Below are positions 18,441 to 26,174 of a stretch of 64,000 nucleotides of DNA, in pieces; position 1 is the first letter of the stretch, and the number at the start of each line of letters is the position of its first letter. The translations under genes were made by a program, and so were the position numbers. The notes beneath the pieces are model-generated. The model saw only the letters and a list, made by a program, of their open reading frames with translations. It was not told the DNA's origin and made no database searches. Source of the stretch: Pleurocapsa sp. PCC 7319 (lineage in GTDB: Bacteria > Cyanobacteriota > Cyanobacteriia > Cyanobacteriales > Xenococcaceae); NCBI RefSeq assembly GCF_000332195.1, contig NZ_KB235922.1, positions 3,321,322 through 3,385,321 of the forward strand, given 5' to 3'.

Positions 18441-20927
18441 TCAAAACTGTGTGGCTCTAATTCTTCTATGGTAAGCGTTGTGTTGCCAACTTTTGTTAGT
18501 TCTTTTGTAAGCCAAGAAAATATGTTGAGTGATAAATTTCCTCAACTGACTTTGAGTCAAAACTAATAATCGCGGCCACATTTGGTAATCTGTATAAGTA
18601 AGATAGGGAATTAAACCACTACAAACTACTGAGGTAATTAAGCCTGGACCGGTTTTAAACCAAGGACCTTCATTGCAATAATCAGTTAAATTGTTAACGG
18701 CTTGATGAAAAGCTGTGCGAATCATACTTTGACCTGGTATGCAGCCTAAAAAATTATTGCCAATACAGGCAAAATCTTCTTGAAGAACAACTAATTCAGG
18801 ATTTAGACTAACAATTGTGTCTAGTGATTGACGGCAAAGATCGTCCGCATCAGCATAAAACCCCCCCATGATATTTAGATACGCTAGTCTAAAAAAATCT
18901 GCTTGGGTAGCTGGTTGGTCGCAATTGGCAAACGCTTGAAGGACTTGAGCATCATAATGTTGTCGTAAAAAAGCGATCGCTGTATTCAGAGAGAAACGAG
19001 TGTATTCATACTGGGGATTCAGATCGATCCAGCTTTGACAAATTCTCTGTAATTCTTCTGGAGGTTCTGGTTCATCCCAAAATTGAACGATTCTTTGGGG
19101 AATAGCAGGAATACTAGTTGAGTTTATAGATAATGTTTGTTGAATTCCGTCAAAAATTCCTTGTTGTCTTAATTCTCGGGCAAGATAAAGAGCAGTCCCT
19201 AAATAAGTAGGTTCTTGCGCCAGGAGACTTCCTAATTTTAATATTCTCTCGGATCCTGTTTCTTGTTGTGCTTTTTGAAGTTCTGCTAATAGGGGCGGAT
19301 TAATCCGAAGTTCATTAGTAACCATAGCAGGATGGCTTTTCAATGGCACAGCAGTTTTGCCAGGTGGAGTTTTAAGCTTCAGTTCTTCGGTGGCGATTTT
19401 AAATTCTTGGCGAGCCTCATCTATTCTACCGGTAAGCATGAAGATGGTTGCTAGTCGATTTCTGGCTCCTGTTGCTATAGCTGATAATGAGATCGCTTTT
19501 TGGAAATGTGCTTCAGCTTTTGGGTAATCGTATTGATAAAAATAGACATTGCCTCTTAGCTGTTCAGTTTGTCTAATCCAGTCTTGATTGTCCGTAGAAA
19601 TTTGATCGAGTACATCAAGAGCAGCAGCATAATCACCTTGCTCCATCAGTACGCGACCAAGCTGCCATGATAGTTGAATATTATGAGGAAAACGAGCCAG
19701 TCCGTTGATTAAAAGTTGATGGCTGAGTTCAAGATTACCCAAACGTAACTGTAATTCAATTAATTGAATGAGAATATAAACTGAATTAGGTATTTTATCT
19801 TGTGCTGTTTGCAGTAATTTCAAAGCAGCTCCTGTTTCTCCTTGAAGAAAAACTAAATTAGCTAGCAGACAATATCCGTGATGGTGATTAGGATGTTGAT
19901 GACAAATTTCCTGATAAGATTGACGTGCTGCTTGCCAATTTTCTAAAGCTTGGTATAGTGACCCTAATTGAATTAAAACTGGGATATTCGCTCCTAACAA
20001 CCGGTAGGTTTCTTCAAGAAGAGTAATAGCTAATTCAACTTGACCAGACTGACTATAAATTTTGGCTAATTCAATACGGGAGTTAAGATGTTCTGGATTA
20101 GTTGCCAATATACTCTTATATACACTTGCTGCTGCGGACAGATTTGGTATTTTTTGGAAAATACTGCCTTTAATCATTTGAGCGCGAATGTTTTCGGGAA
20201 ATTTCGGGATAATTGCCTCGATAAGTTTAAGTGCTTCGTTTATACGACCTAAATCTCTTAATTCTTCAAGGGCAAATAGTTCGGCATTAAGAGAATCAGC
20301 CAAATTAGAAGCTTTTTCTTGAGCGAGACAAAAACACTGCAATGCTTTTCCTCGTTGACCTAATTTTCTAGCCAAGTGACCAGAATACATTACGGTACGA
20401 GGCTCTTCAGGATATCTTTGACGCAATATTTCGAGATTATTTTGAGCTTCTACCAAACGTCCTAAATCAAATAAAATATCTATCCTATTGAAGTGCGGTT
20501 CAATTCTTTCAGGATAATTGGCGATCGCTTGTTGAAAATAGCTCAGGGCTATCTCTAGTTGTTGAGATTTTTGCTCTAATTGACCCATTTGTATTAGAGC
20601 ATTAAAGTTATCAGGATAATATTCTAATGCCAGGTCTATTTTTTTTCTGGCTGCTTCAAAATTATTTAAATCTCTCAGTTCAATTGCAACATCCAGATTA
20701 GCCCATAGATTTTGTGGGTCGATCTCTAAAGCTTTTTGATAGTACTTGAGTGCTTGTTTTCTCCGACCTCTCTGACGTTCTAATTTCCCAAGATGCATGA
20801 GAATATTAAAATTATTGGGAGATTTTTCTAAAAGTTTTTGTATTTGATTAATAGCTTGGGGGGAATTCCCCAGCTTTTTAATATCAGATAAACGTTTCTG
20901 TGTGGTTTGATTTTTCGACTCGCTCAT
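18441..20927 (-). CDS. TPR-rich protein with C-terminal DXD glycosyltransferase domain
   Basis: An 828-aa cytosolic protein. Residues about 15-530 consist of tetratricopeptide repeats (NFNILMHLGKLERQRGRRKQ, then ALKYYQKALEIDPQNLWANL, and so on). Residues about 605-820 form an OCH1/Gly_transf_sug-type glycosyltransferase domain: PQRIVQFWDEPEPPEELQRI, then QADFFRLAYLNIMGGFYADA followed by DDLC, which contains the metal- and sugar-nucleotide-binding DXD. A C-terminal HNAYHRRIRATQF follows. This family transfers hexoses to glycans or proteins. The acceptor is unknown; the TPR half could present a protein acceptor, as in O-GlcNAc transferase-like designs. It is monocistronic as far as can be seen and divergent from the response-regulator pair. 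Confidence 0.87.
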   Translation of the reverse strand: MSESKNQTTQKRLSDIKKLGNSPQAINQIQKLLEKSPNNFNILMHLGKLERQRGRRKQALKYYQKALEIDPQNLWANLDVAIELRDLNNFEAARKKIDLALEYYPDNFNALIQMGQLEQKSQQLEIALSYFQQAIANYPERIEPHFNRIDILFDLGRLVEAQNNLEILRQRYPEEPRTVMYSGHLARKLGQRGKALQCFCLAQEKASNLADSLNAELFALEELRDLGRINEALKLIEAIIPKFPENIRAQMIKGSIFQKIPNLSAAASVYKSILATNPEHLNSRIELAKIYSQSGQVELAITLLEETYRLLGANIPVLIQLGSLYQALENWQAARQSYQEICHQHPNHHHGYCLLANLVFLQGETGAALKLLQTAQDKIPNSVYILIQLIELQLRLGNLELSHQLLINGLARFPHNIQLSWQLGRVLMEQGDYAAALDVLDQISTDNQDWIRQTEQLRGNVYFYQYDYPKAEAHFQKAISLSAIATGARNRLATIFMLTGRIDEARQEFKIATEELKLKTPPGKTAVPLKSHPAMVTNELRINPPLLAELQKAQQETGSERILKLGSLLAQEPTYLGTALYLARELRQQGIFDGIQQTLSINSTSIPAIPQRIVQFWDEPEPPEELQRICQSWIDLNPQYEYTRFSLNTAIAFLRQHYDAQVLQAFANCDQPATQADFFRLAYLNIMGGFYADADDLCRQSLDTIVSLNPELVVLQEDFACIGNNFLGCIPGQSMIRTAFHQAVNNLTDYCNEGPWFKTGPGLITSVVCSGLIPYLTYTDYQMWPRLLVLTQSQLRKFITQHIFLAYKRTNKSWQHNAYHRRIRATQF

Positions 20928-21167
20928 CTTAAATGAACTACTGATCTAAAATTATTTGGTTACATCGGTTATCATCAAGATCCATTGACCAGAATAATTC
21001 CTAATAATAACTCAATATTTTTTGAGGTTGTGCTGACGTGGGATAAGCTGTGAAAGGGGCTTTCCCTGTCGCTTTTAGTAAAACTCGACTTTTACTGTGA
21101 TTTTACTCTTAAAGGCAACAATAGGGCAGAACGGGAATGACATTCCCAGATTAATTGAGTAGAGTCT

Positions 21168-21839
21168 ATGAGTAGAATCCTGATTGCTGAAGACGAACCA
21201 CGCATTGCTGCCTTTGTGCAAAAGGGGCTGCGAGCCAATGGCTTTACTACTGCGATCGCCAGTGATGCTCAAGAAGCACTCAATATGGTGCTGGGAAGTG
21301 ATTTTGATTTAATGCTGTTGGATTTAGGACTACCAATCAAAGATGGATTAACGGTCTTAGAAGAATTACGCGGGCAAGGTGCTAAGTTGCCAATTATTAT
21401 TCTTACAGCTCGCGATGATATCAAAGATAAAGTAGCTGGGTTAGAAAGTGGAGCGGATGACTATGTTACCAAACCCTTTAGTTTTGAAGAATTACTAGCG
21501 AGAATACGCTTACGCTTACGCTCTTATCAGCAAGATACAACAAAAGGAGAAGAAACAAATCTGGTAGTTGGTAATTTACTGCTAGATTTACGAACTCGCA
21601 AAGTAAAAATTGCTAATCAAGAAATAGATTTGCCCGCAAGAGAATTTATTCTTTTAGAAACCTTTATGCGGCATCCTAACCAAGTGATGAGCCGTGAACA
21701 GTTACTAGACCGTGTTTGGGGTTATGATTATGACCCTGGTTCTAATATCGTTGATGTTTACGTAGGATATCTACGGAAAAAATTAGGGAGTAAAACAATC
21801 GAAACTGTCAGAGGCATGGGCTATCGATTGCGAAGATGA
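21168..21839 (+). CDS. OmpR/PhoB-type response regulator
   Basis: A 223-aa transcription factor. The receiver domain spans residues 1-120, with the acidic pocket EDE at 8-10, phosphoacceptor Asp52 in LLDLGLPIKDG, Thr in ILTARDD and Lys in YVTKPF. The winged-helix DNA-binding domain spans about 125-223 (REFILLETFMRHPNQVMSRE, then QLLDRVWGYDYDPGSNIVDV). It closely resembles regulators of the RpaB/RppA-NrsR size class, but no histidine kinase is adjacent, so the partner and regulon are unknown. The ATG at 21168 is preceded by an AT-rich leader. The next gene is a paralogue lacking the DNA-binding half. Confidence 0.95.
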   Translation: MSRILIAEDEPRIAAFVQKGLRANGFTTAIASDAQEALNMVLGSDFDLMLLDLGLPIKDGLTVLEELRGQGAKLPIIILTARDDIKDKVAGLESGADDYVTKPFSFEELLARIRLRLRSYQQDTTKGEETNLVVGNLLLDLRTRKVKIANQEIDLPAREFILLETFMRHPNQVMSREQLLDRVWGYDYDPGSNIVDVYVGYLRKKLGSKTIETVRGMGYRLRR

Positions 21840-21943
21840 GAAAAGTCTCATTTTAGATTTATCGATAAGGTTCGGAAGAATGTTATTTTAAAGAAATTAA
21901 GTACAATTACTCAATTAATTTCTCTCCGATAATTAATTAACCC

Positions 21944-22315
21944 ATGAGTCGTATTCTTATTGCTGAAGACGAAGCACGTTTAGCTGCCTTTATCGAAAAG
22001 GGTTTACGTAGAAATGGCTATCAAATAGCGATCGCCAGTGATGGAGTGCAAGCATTGCAAATGATCCGCAGTGGTGAATTCGATCTATTGCTGCTGGATA
22101 TAGGACTACCGATTATAGATGGTTGGACAGTATTGAGTGAATTAGAAGCTAATTCTATTAACTTGTCGACTATTGTCGTAACTGCTAGTGATGATGTCTC
22201 AGCTAGCCTCAAACGAATTACGAAAAGAGTTCCAGATTATATATGTAAACCTTTTCGATTCGCAGAGCTACTAGAGCTAATACAAGTCAATTTACCAAAT
22301 GAAAGCGTAAATTAA
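21944..22315 (+). CDS. Receiver-only response regulator, paralogue of the upstream regulator
   Basis: A 123-aa stand-alone receiver. Its first 60 residues align almost residue for residue with the upstream OmpR-type protein (MSRILIAEDE start, Asp52 in LLDIGLPIIDG). Thr in VVTASDD and Lys in YICKPF are kept, so phosphorylation should be possible. The segment between them has diverged (SASLKRITKRVPDY replaces DKVAGLESGADDY), and the protein ends just after the receiver. It probably arose by tandem duplication with loss of the DNA-binding domain. It may compete for the same kinase or act as a phosphate sink. The gap to the upstream gene is 104 bp, so co-transcription is plausible. Confidence 0.88.
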   Translation: MSRILIAEDEARLAAFIEKGLRRNGYQIAIASDGVQALQMIRSGEFDLLLLDIGLPIIDGWTVLSELEANSINLSTIVVTASDDVSASLKRITKRVPDYICKPFRFAELLELIQVNLPNESVN

Positions 22316-22394
22316 TATCTACATCTATAGAATTGCTATTAAATTAAGTTTATAAATAACGAAGTAGTTGCTAATTGTTTGCTCTAATTGGGAG

Positions 22395-22510
22395 TATAGA
22401 CTTTCTCAAATTAATGAGGTACACCTCGATTAGCCATTAGCCATTAGCCATTAGCCATTAGCCAAAACCAGGGTTTAGGACTGTATTTCACGTAAATGAG
22501 AACCGCTGTA
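22395..22510. repeat. Inverted-repeat element with STRR interior, family C copy 2
   Basis: The left arm TATAGACTTTCTCA (22395-22408) matches the complement of the right arm TGAGAACCGCTGTA (22497-22510) at most positions. The interior contains about five tandem TTAGCCA heptamers at 22433-22465. The element ends only 7 bp before the ribosome binding site of the aldehyde dehydrogenase gene, so it should be transcribed in that leader. Confidence 0.5.
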
Positions 22511-22531
22511 AAGATCAGGAGGTCATAATCA

Positions 22532-24052
22532 ATGGTTGTATCCGCTCCAAAACAATTAGATAATCGCCCTATTTTTCAATCTCGCTATGATAACTTTATT
22601 GGCGGGAAATGGATTGCTCCACACAATCGTCAGTATGCCGATAACCTTTCGCCCGTAACTGGAAAACCTATTTGTCAAATTCCCCGTTCCAGTAAAGAAG
22701 ACATTGAATTAGCTTTAGATGCTGCTCATATAGCTCAGGAACAATGGAGTCAAACTTCAGTTAGCGATCGCGCCCGTATTTTAAATAAGATTGCCGATCG
22801 CATGGAAGAAAACCTAGAAATGCTAGCTACAGCAGAAACTTGGGACAATGGGAAGCCAATCCGAGAAACGACTGCTGCCGATCTTCCTTTGGCGATCGAT
22901 CACTTCCGTTACTTTGCTGGTTGTATTCGTGCTCAAGAAGGTTCAATTGGGGAAATTGATGGCGATACTGTAGCCTATCACTTTCACGAGCCATTGGGGG
23001 TAGTCGGTCAAATTATTCCCTGGAATTTCCCTTTGCTAATGGCAACCTGGAAATTAGCCCCTGCCCTAGCAGCCGGAAATTGCGTCGTCCTTAAACCAGC
23101 CGGACCTACCCCTGCCTCCATTCTGGTGTTAATGGAACTGATTGGCGATTTGCTACCTGATGGAGTGATTAACATTGTCAATGGTTCGGGAGCACAAATC
23201 GGTAAAGCCCTGGCTACCAGCAATCGTATCGCTAAAGTGGCTTTTACAGGGGAAACTACCACCGGGCGTTTAATTATGCAGTATGCGTCCCAAAATATTA
23301 TCCCCGTAACTCTAGAACTTGGCGGTAAATCCCCCAACGTTTTCTTAGAAGATGTCTGCGCTAAAGATGATGATTTCTTCGATAAAGCGATCGAAGGATT
23401 TGTCATGTTTGCCCTCAATCAAGGTGAAGTTTGCACCTGTCCTTCTCGTGCTCTAATTCAAGAATCGATTTACGAGCAATTTATGGAAAAAGCTTTAGCT
23501 AGAGTAGCCGAGATTAAACAAGGCAATCCTCTTGAACCTTCAACTATGTTAGGTGCGCAAGTATCAGCTAATCAAATGGAGAAGATTCAGTCTTATGTCG
23601 ATTTGGGTCGGGCCGAAGGTGCAGAATGTCTAATTGGTGGCGAAAAAAATCTTCTAGATGGTGATTTAAAAGATGGTTATTATTACAAACCTACTGTCTT
23701 CAAAGGTCACAACCAAATGCGGATCTTTCAGGAGGAAATCTTTGGACCTGTTTTAGCCGTTACTACTTTTAAAGACGAAGCAGAAGCTTTGACAATAGCT
23801 AATGATACTCTCTATGGGCTAGGTGCAGGAGTATGGACGAGAGATATGAACACGGCCTATCGCTTAGGACGGGGAATCAAAGCTGGACGAGTCTGGACCA
23901 ACTGCTATCATTTGTATCCTGCTCATGCTGCCTTTGGCGGTTACAAAGTGTCTGGTATTGGGCGCGAAAATCATAAGATGATGCTAGAGCACTATCAGCA
24001 AACTAAAAACTTGCTAGTCAGTTACAACCCTAAAGCAATGGGATTCTTTTAG
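22532..24052 (+). CDS. NAD-dependent aldehyde dehydrogenase (acetaldehyde/ExaC-like)
   Basis: Oxidises an aldehyde to its acid with NAD(P)+ in the cytosol; by similarity to ExaC/AldB-type enzymes, acetaldehyde is a likely substrate. The 506-aa length is typical. [10 protein letters not shown] (161-170) belongs to the cofactor pocket, FTGETTTGR is the nucleotide-binding turn, Glu262 in LELGGKSPN is the general base and Cys301 in [11 protein letters not shown] is the nucleophile. A strong ribosome binding site, AGGAGGT (22517-22523), lies 8 nt before the ATG and fixes the start. The leader contains a repeat element with five heptamers. The gene is preceded by the receiver-only regulator on the same strand, with a 216-bp gap. 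Confidence 0.95.
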   Translation: MVVSAPKQLDNRPIFQSRYDNFIGGKWIAPHNRQYADNLSPVTGKPICQIPRSSKEDIELALDAAHIAQEQWSQTSVSDRARILNKIADRMEENLEMLATAETWDNGKPIRETTAADLPLAIDHFRYFAGCIRAQEGSIGEIDGDTVAYHFHEPLGVVGQIIPWNFPLLMATWKLAPALAAGNCVVLKPAGPTPASILVLMELIGDLLPDGVINIVNGSGAQIGKALATSNRIAKVAFTGETTTGRLIMQYASQNIIPVTLELGGKSPNVFLEDVCAKDDDFFDKAIEGFVMFALNQGEVCTCPSRALIQESIYEQFMEKALARVAEIKQGNPLEPSTMLGAQVSANQMEKIQSYVDLGRAEGAECLIGGEKNLLDGDLKDGYYYKPTVFKGHNQMRIFQEEIFGPVLAVTTFKDEAEALTIANDTLYGLGAGVWTRDMNTAYRLGRGIKAGRVWTNCYHLYPAHAAFGGYKVSGIGRENHKMMLEHYQQTKNLLVSYNPKAMGFF

Positions 24053-24137
24053 TAGCAAATCGTAATTACCGTAAAGAATACTGTTCGGGAAAGTTTTACA
24101 ATCAGAATTATCAAAGCAGACAAAGATAAAAATTTCT

Positions 24138-25007
24138 ATGTTGCGTAAAATCTTAATTCTGATCATGTCATTGTCGTTGTGCTGGACTACTCTAGGTTGT
24201 TCTGGCTCTTCAACGTCAATGCAATCCCCATCATCTTCTAATAATAATGCTAGTATTTCCTCTGCACCAACATCTATTAGTGATGGTAAATATCCGGTGC
24301 AGCAGGCAACCTATGACGATGCAAGTGGTGAGTACAGTTTAATGTTACTCAATACTCCCCCAGGAACACCTCCAGTATTGCAAACAGCCCAGCTCCAGAT
24401 GGCACGAATTGATGAAGAGCAAGCGGCAAACGGAGAAAAAACTTATCTTCAGGTTGATAATGGTCAACCCGTGATGTACCTCACAGAAGATTTCAAAATT
24501 GAATATGTTCATAACGCCACGGAAACTAGAACCGATCCTCAAACTGGTCAAACTGAGACAGTAGTGGTTAGAAGAGAATCTAGTTTCTGGACTCCTTTTG
24601 CTGGAGCCTTGGCAGGACAAGCAATTGCCAGTATGCTATTTAGACCCCAATATTATGTCCCACCTGTATATCAATCAGGGGGAATTTTAACTGGTTATGG
24701 TGGTTATGGTAGTAGTTATTCTCAAGCGGTTAATCGTTATCAAGATCGCTATAATGCTCCTCCTGCGGCAGTCAAAAACCGTCGTACACTGAGAACCACT
24801 GGTAGTGTTCGTAATACTGCTAGCAATAAAGCTCGCAAGTCATTGAGCAATAAAAATCGCGCTACTGGATCTGGTGTTGGTTCTAGCACTCTCCGTTCTT
24901 CTGGAAAAGCAAAAGCTAAGCAGTTCAAACGTCCTAGCGGCTTTGGTAGCAGCTCCGGTCTGAGAACTCCCAGACGTAGCTTTAGGGGTTCTCGAAGAAG
25001 AAGATAA
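24138..25007 (+). CDS. Putative lipoprotein with basic Ser/Arg-rich C-terminus
   Basis: Residues 1-21 are a lipoprotein signal peptide with lipobox TTLGC (Cys21), followed by a Ser/Asn-rich linker. Residues about 55-130 form a compact region beginning YPVQQATYDDASGEYSLMLL. A hydrophobic patch, TPFAGALAGQAIASMLF, and a Gly/Tyr stretch come next. The last 80 residues are strongly basic (KARKSLSNKNR up to a final GSRRRR). I do not recognise a named family. The lipid anchor and cationic tail suggest an envelope protein that contacts nucleic acid, polysaccharide or lipopolysaccharide; this is inference. It follows the aldehyde dehydrogenase by 85 bp on the same strand. Confidence 0.75.
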   Translation: MLRKILILIMSLSLCWTTLGCSGSSTSMQSPSSSNNNASISSAPTSISDGKYPVQQATYDDASGEYSLMLLNTPPGTPPVLQTAQLQMARIDEEQAANGEKTYLQVDNGQPVMYLTEDFKIEYVHNATETRTDPQTGQTETVVVRRESSFWTPFAGALAGQAIASMLFRPQYYVPPVYQSGGILTGYGGYGSSYSQAVNRYQDRYNAPPAAVKNRRTLRTTGSVRNTASNKARKSLSNKNRATGSGVGSSTLRSSGKAKAKQFKRPSGFGSSSGLRTPRRSFRGSRRRR

Positions 25008-25066
25008 AAGTGTTAGTCATGGAAATGGGAAAAGTTTAATGGACAAGGGACAAAGGTTATATTTAC

Positions 25067-25548
25067 CAGATGTGAGCGAGAAAGCCTCTTCCTTCAGATG
25101 GAGGATGATAGCGAACTGAACGGACTTGGGTTGAGAATTTACAACGCGGTGGTTCTACAAGCTGAATTCGATTCAGCGTAGCCCACCGCCATATTTGACA
25201 CATAATCTTTGTATACCAAGAGTTTCAGACATTGTATAATACTTGTAAGTTCTCTAACAGAGTTGAAGTATGGGGTTCTAAAAACGAGTTTTTTAGGTAA
25301 AACTTCGAGCAACACTTGAGAATGTAGTCTTTCTAGTTTGATTGGAACAAATGCGAATCGCTAGCGGTAAAATGCAGGATTCAACTAAGCTCTAGAAGAC
25401 CTAAAGAAAGAAAACCAATCCTGGTTGTTTGGAGTAATCCAACTGGTGAGGGCATTTTCCAGTGTGAGAGTAGATGTCAGACAAGTCTAACTTGCTATCT
25501 ACGCCAGTATTGCAGAATCCTCTAGCTGAAGCAAGAGGAGTATGTCAA
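25067..25548. mobile_element. Probable non-autonomous IS608-like (IS200/IS605) element
   Basis: The ends match the single-strand transposition signals known from IS608. TTAC at 25063-25066 is the left cleavage site. AAAG at 25081-25084 directly precedes a small imperfect hairpin (CCTC...GAGG, 25085-25104). At the right, GAAT (25515-25518) directly precedes the hairpin CCTCTAGCTGAAGCAAGAGG (25519-25538), followed by TCAA at 25545-25548. No tnpA or tnpB frame survives in the 482 bp. The interior holds a long hairpin at 25146-25189 with a perfect 7-bp apical stem GCTGAAT/ATTCAGC. It is best read as a miniature element that would need a transposase in trans. Confidence 0.55.
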
Positions 25549-25596
25549 ATTTTTTGTCCCTGTGACCTTCAAAAGCGTTTACTTAAATAAACGGTG

Positions 25597-25663
25597 AAAC
25601 AGTTGCGTTGTGCGGGGTCCCCCCGTTGTCCCAAAGGGATACCGCAAGCATAAGCAAACTGTT
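25597..25663. repeat. AAACAGTT/AACTGTT hairpin repeat, copy 1
   Basis: AAACAGTT (25597-25604) and AACTGTT (25657-25663) face each other around a GC-rich interior (GTGCGGGG...). A similar unit lies at 63642-63706, with AAACAGTT, CGTTGGCGG and AACTGTTT in the same order. It is a dispersed intergenic repeat of unknown role. Confidence 0.4.
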
Positions 25664-25803
25664 GAACCCGAAGGGCTGATAGCTAGGGCGAAGCCCTTTA
25701 CCTTTCTAACCTTGACCTCTAGTTTGAGTCTGAAATGTAGTCTATTGAACTAAACACTTATAATAAAGGTAGCGAAGCCACTCCATAATGGTGAGAGGGC
25801 AAC

Positions 25804-26169
25804 ATGAAAACTAACACTTTATACTCTGTTTCTTTTTTCTGCACTTCTTTAGCAATGGCGATCGCCTTGGTAATGATTGGTGCAATGGGTACTGCAAAAG
25901 CACAAAATACAGTTCCTCAGCTGGATAATTTTGACTCAAATGGCTTGTTTACACCAACATCAGCCCAAAGATTCTTTGAACAAGGCAGGCGCAATATGGA
26001 AAGGGAAATAGAAATTTTGGAAGATCCAGAGCATTATTTTGGAGAAGGTATTCTCCAGATCAACACTATTGACATCAAAGTAATCCAAGAAACCGGGTCA
26101 ACAAAACCAATTGATAATTTTCCTGGAGGTAGTTCTCAATATGAATTAGAAACCAACCACACAAACTAA
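25804..26169 (+). CDS. Small exported protein of unknown function (121 aa)
   Basis: An N-terminal signal peptide (residues 1 to about 34) has a long hydrophobic core, FFCTSLAMAIALVMIGAMG, and an AKA cleavage motif before QNTVPQ. The mature ~87 residues are acidic and hydrophilic: QRFFEQGRRNMEREIEILED, then EHYFGEGILQINTIDI. No family is recognised. The ATG is preceded by GAGAGGG at about 25793-25799, a fair ribosome binding site. The gene converges on the CHAT gene, with only 5 bp between the two stop codons. Confidence 0.7.
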   Translation: MKTNTLYSVSFFCTSLAMAIALVMIGAMGTAKAQNTVPQLDNFDSNGLFTPTSAQRFFEQGRRNMEREIEILEDPEHYFGEGILQINTIDIKVIQETGSTKPIDNFPGGSSQYELETNHTN

Positions 26170-26174
26170 CGTAC

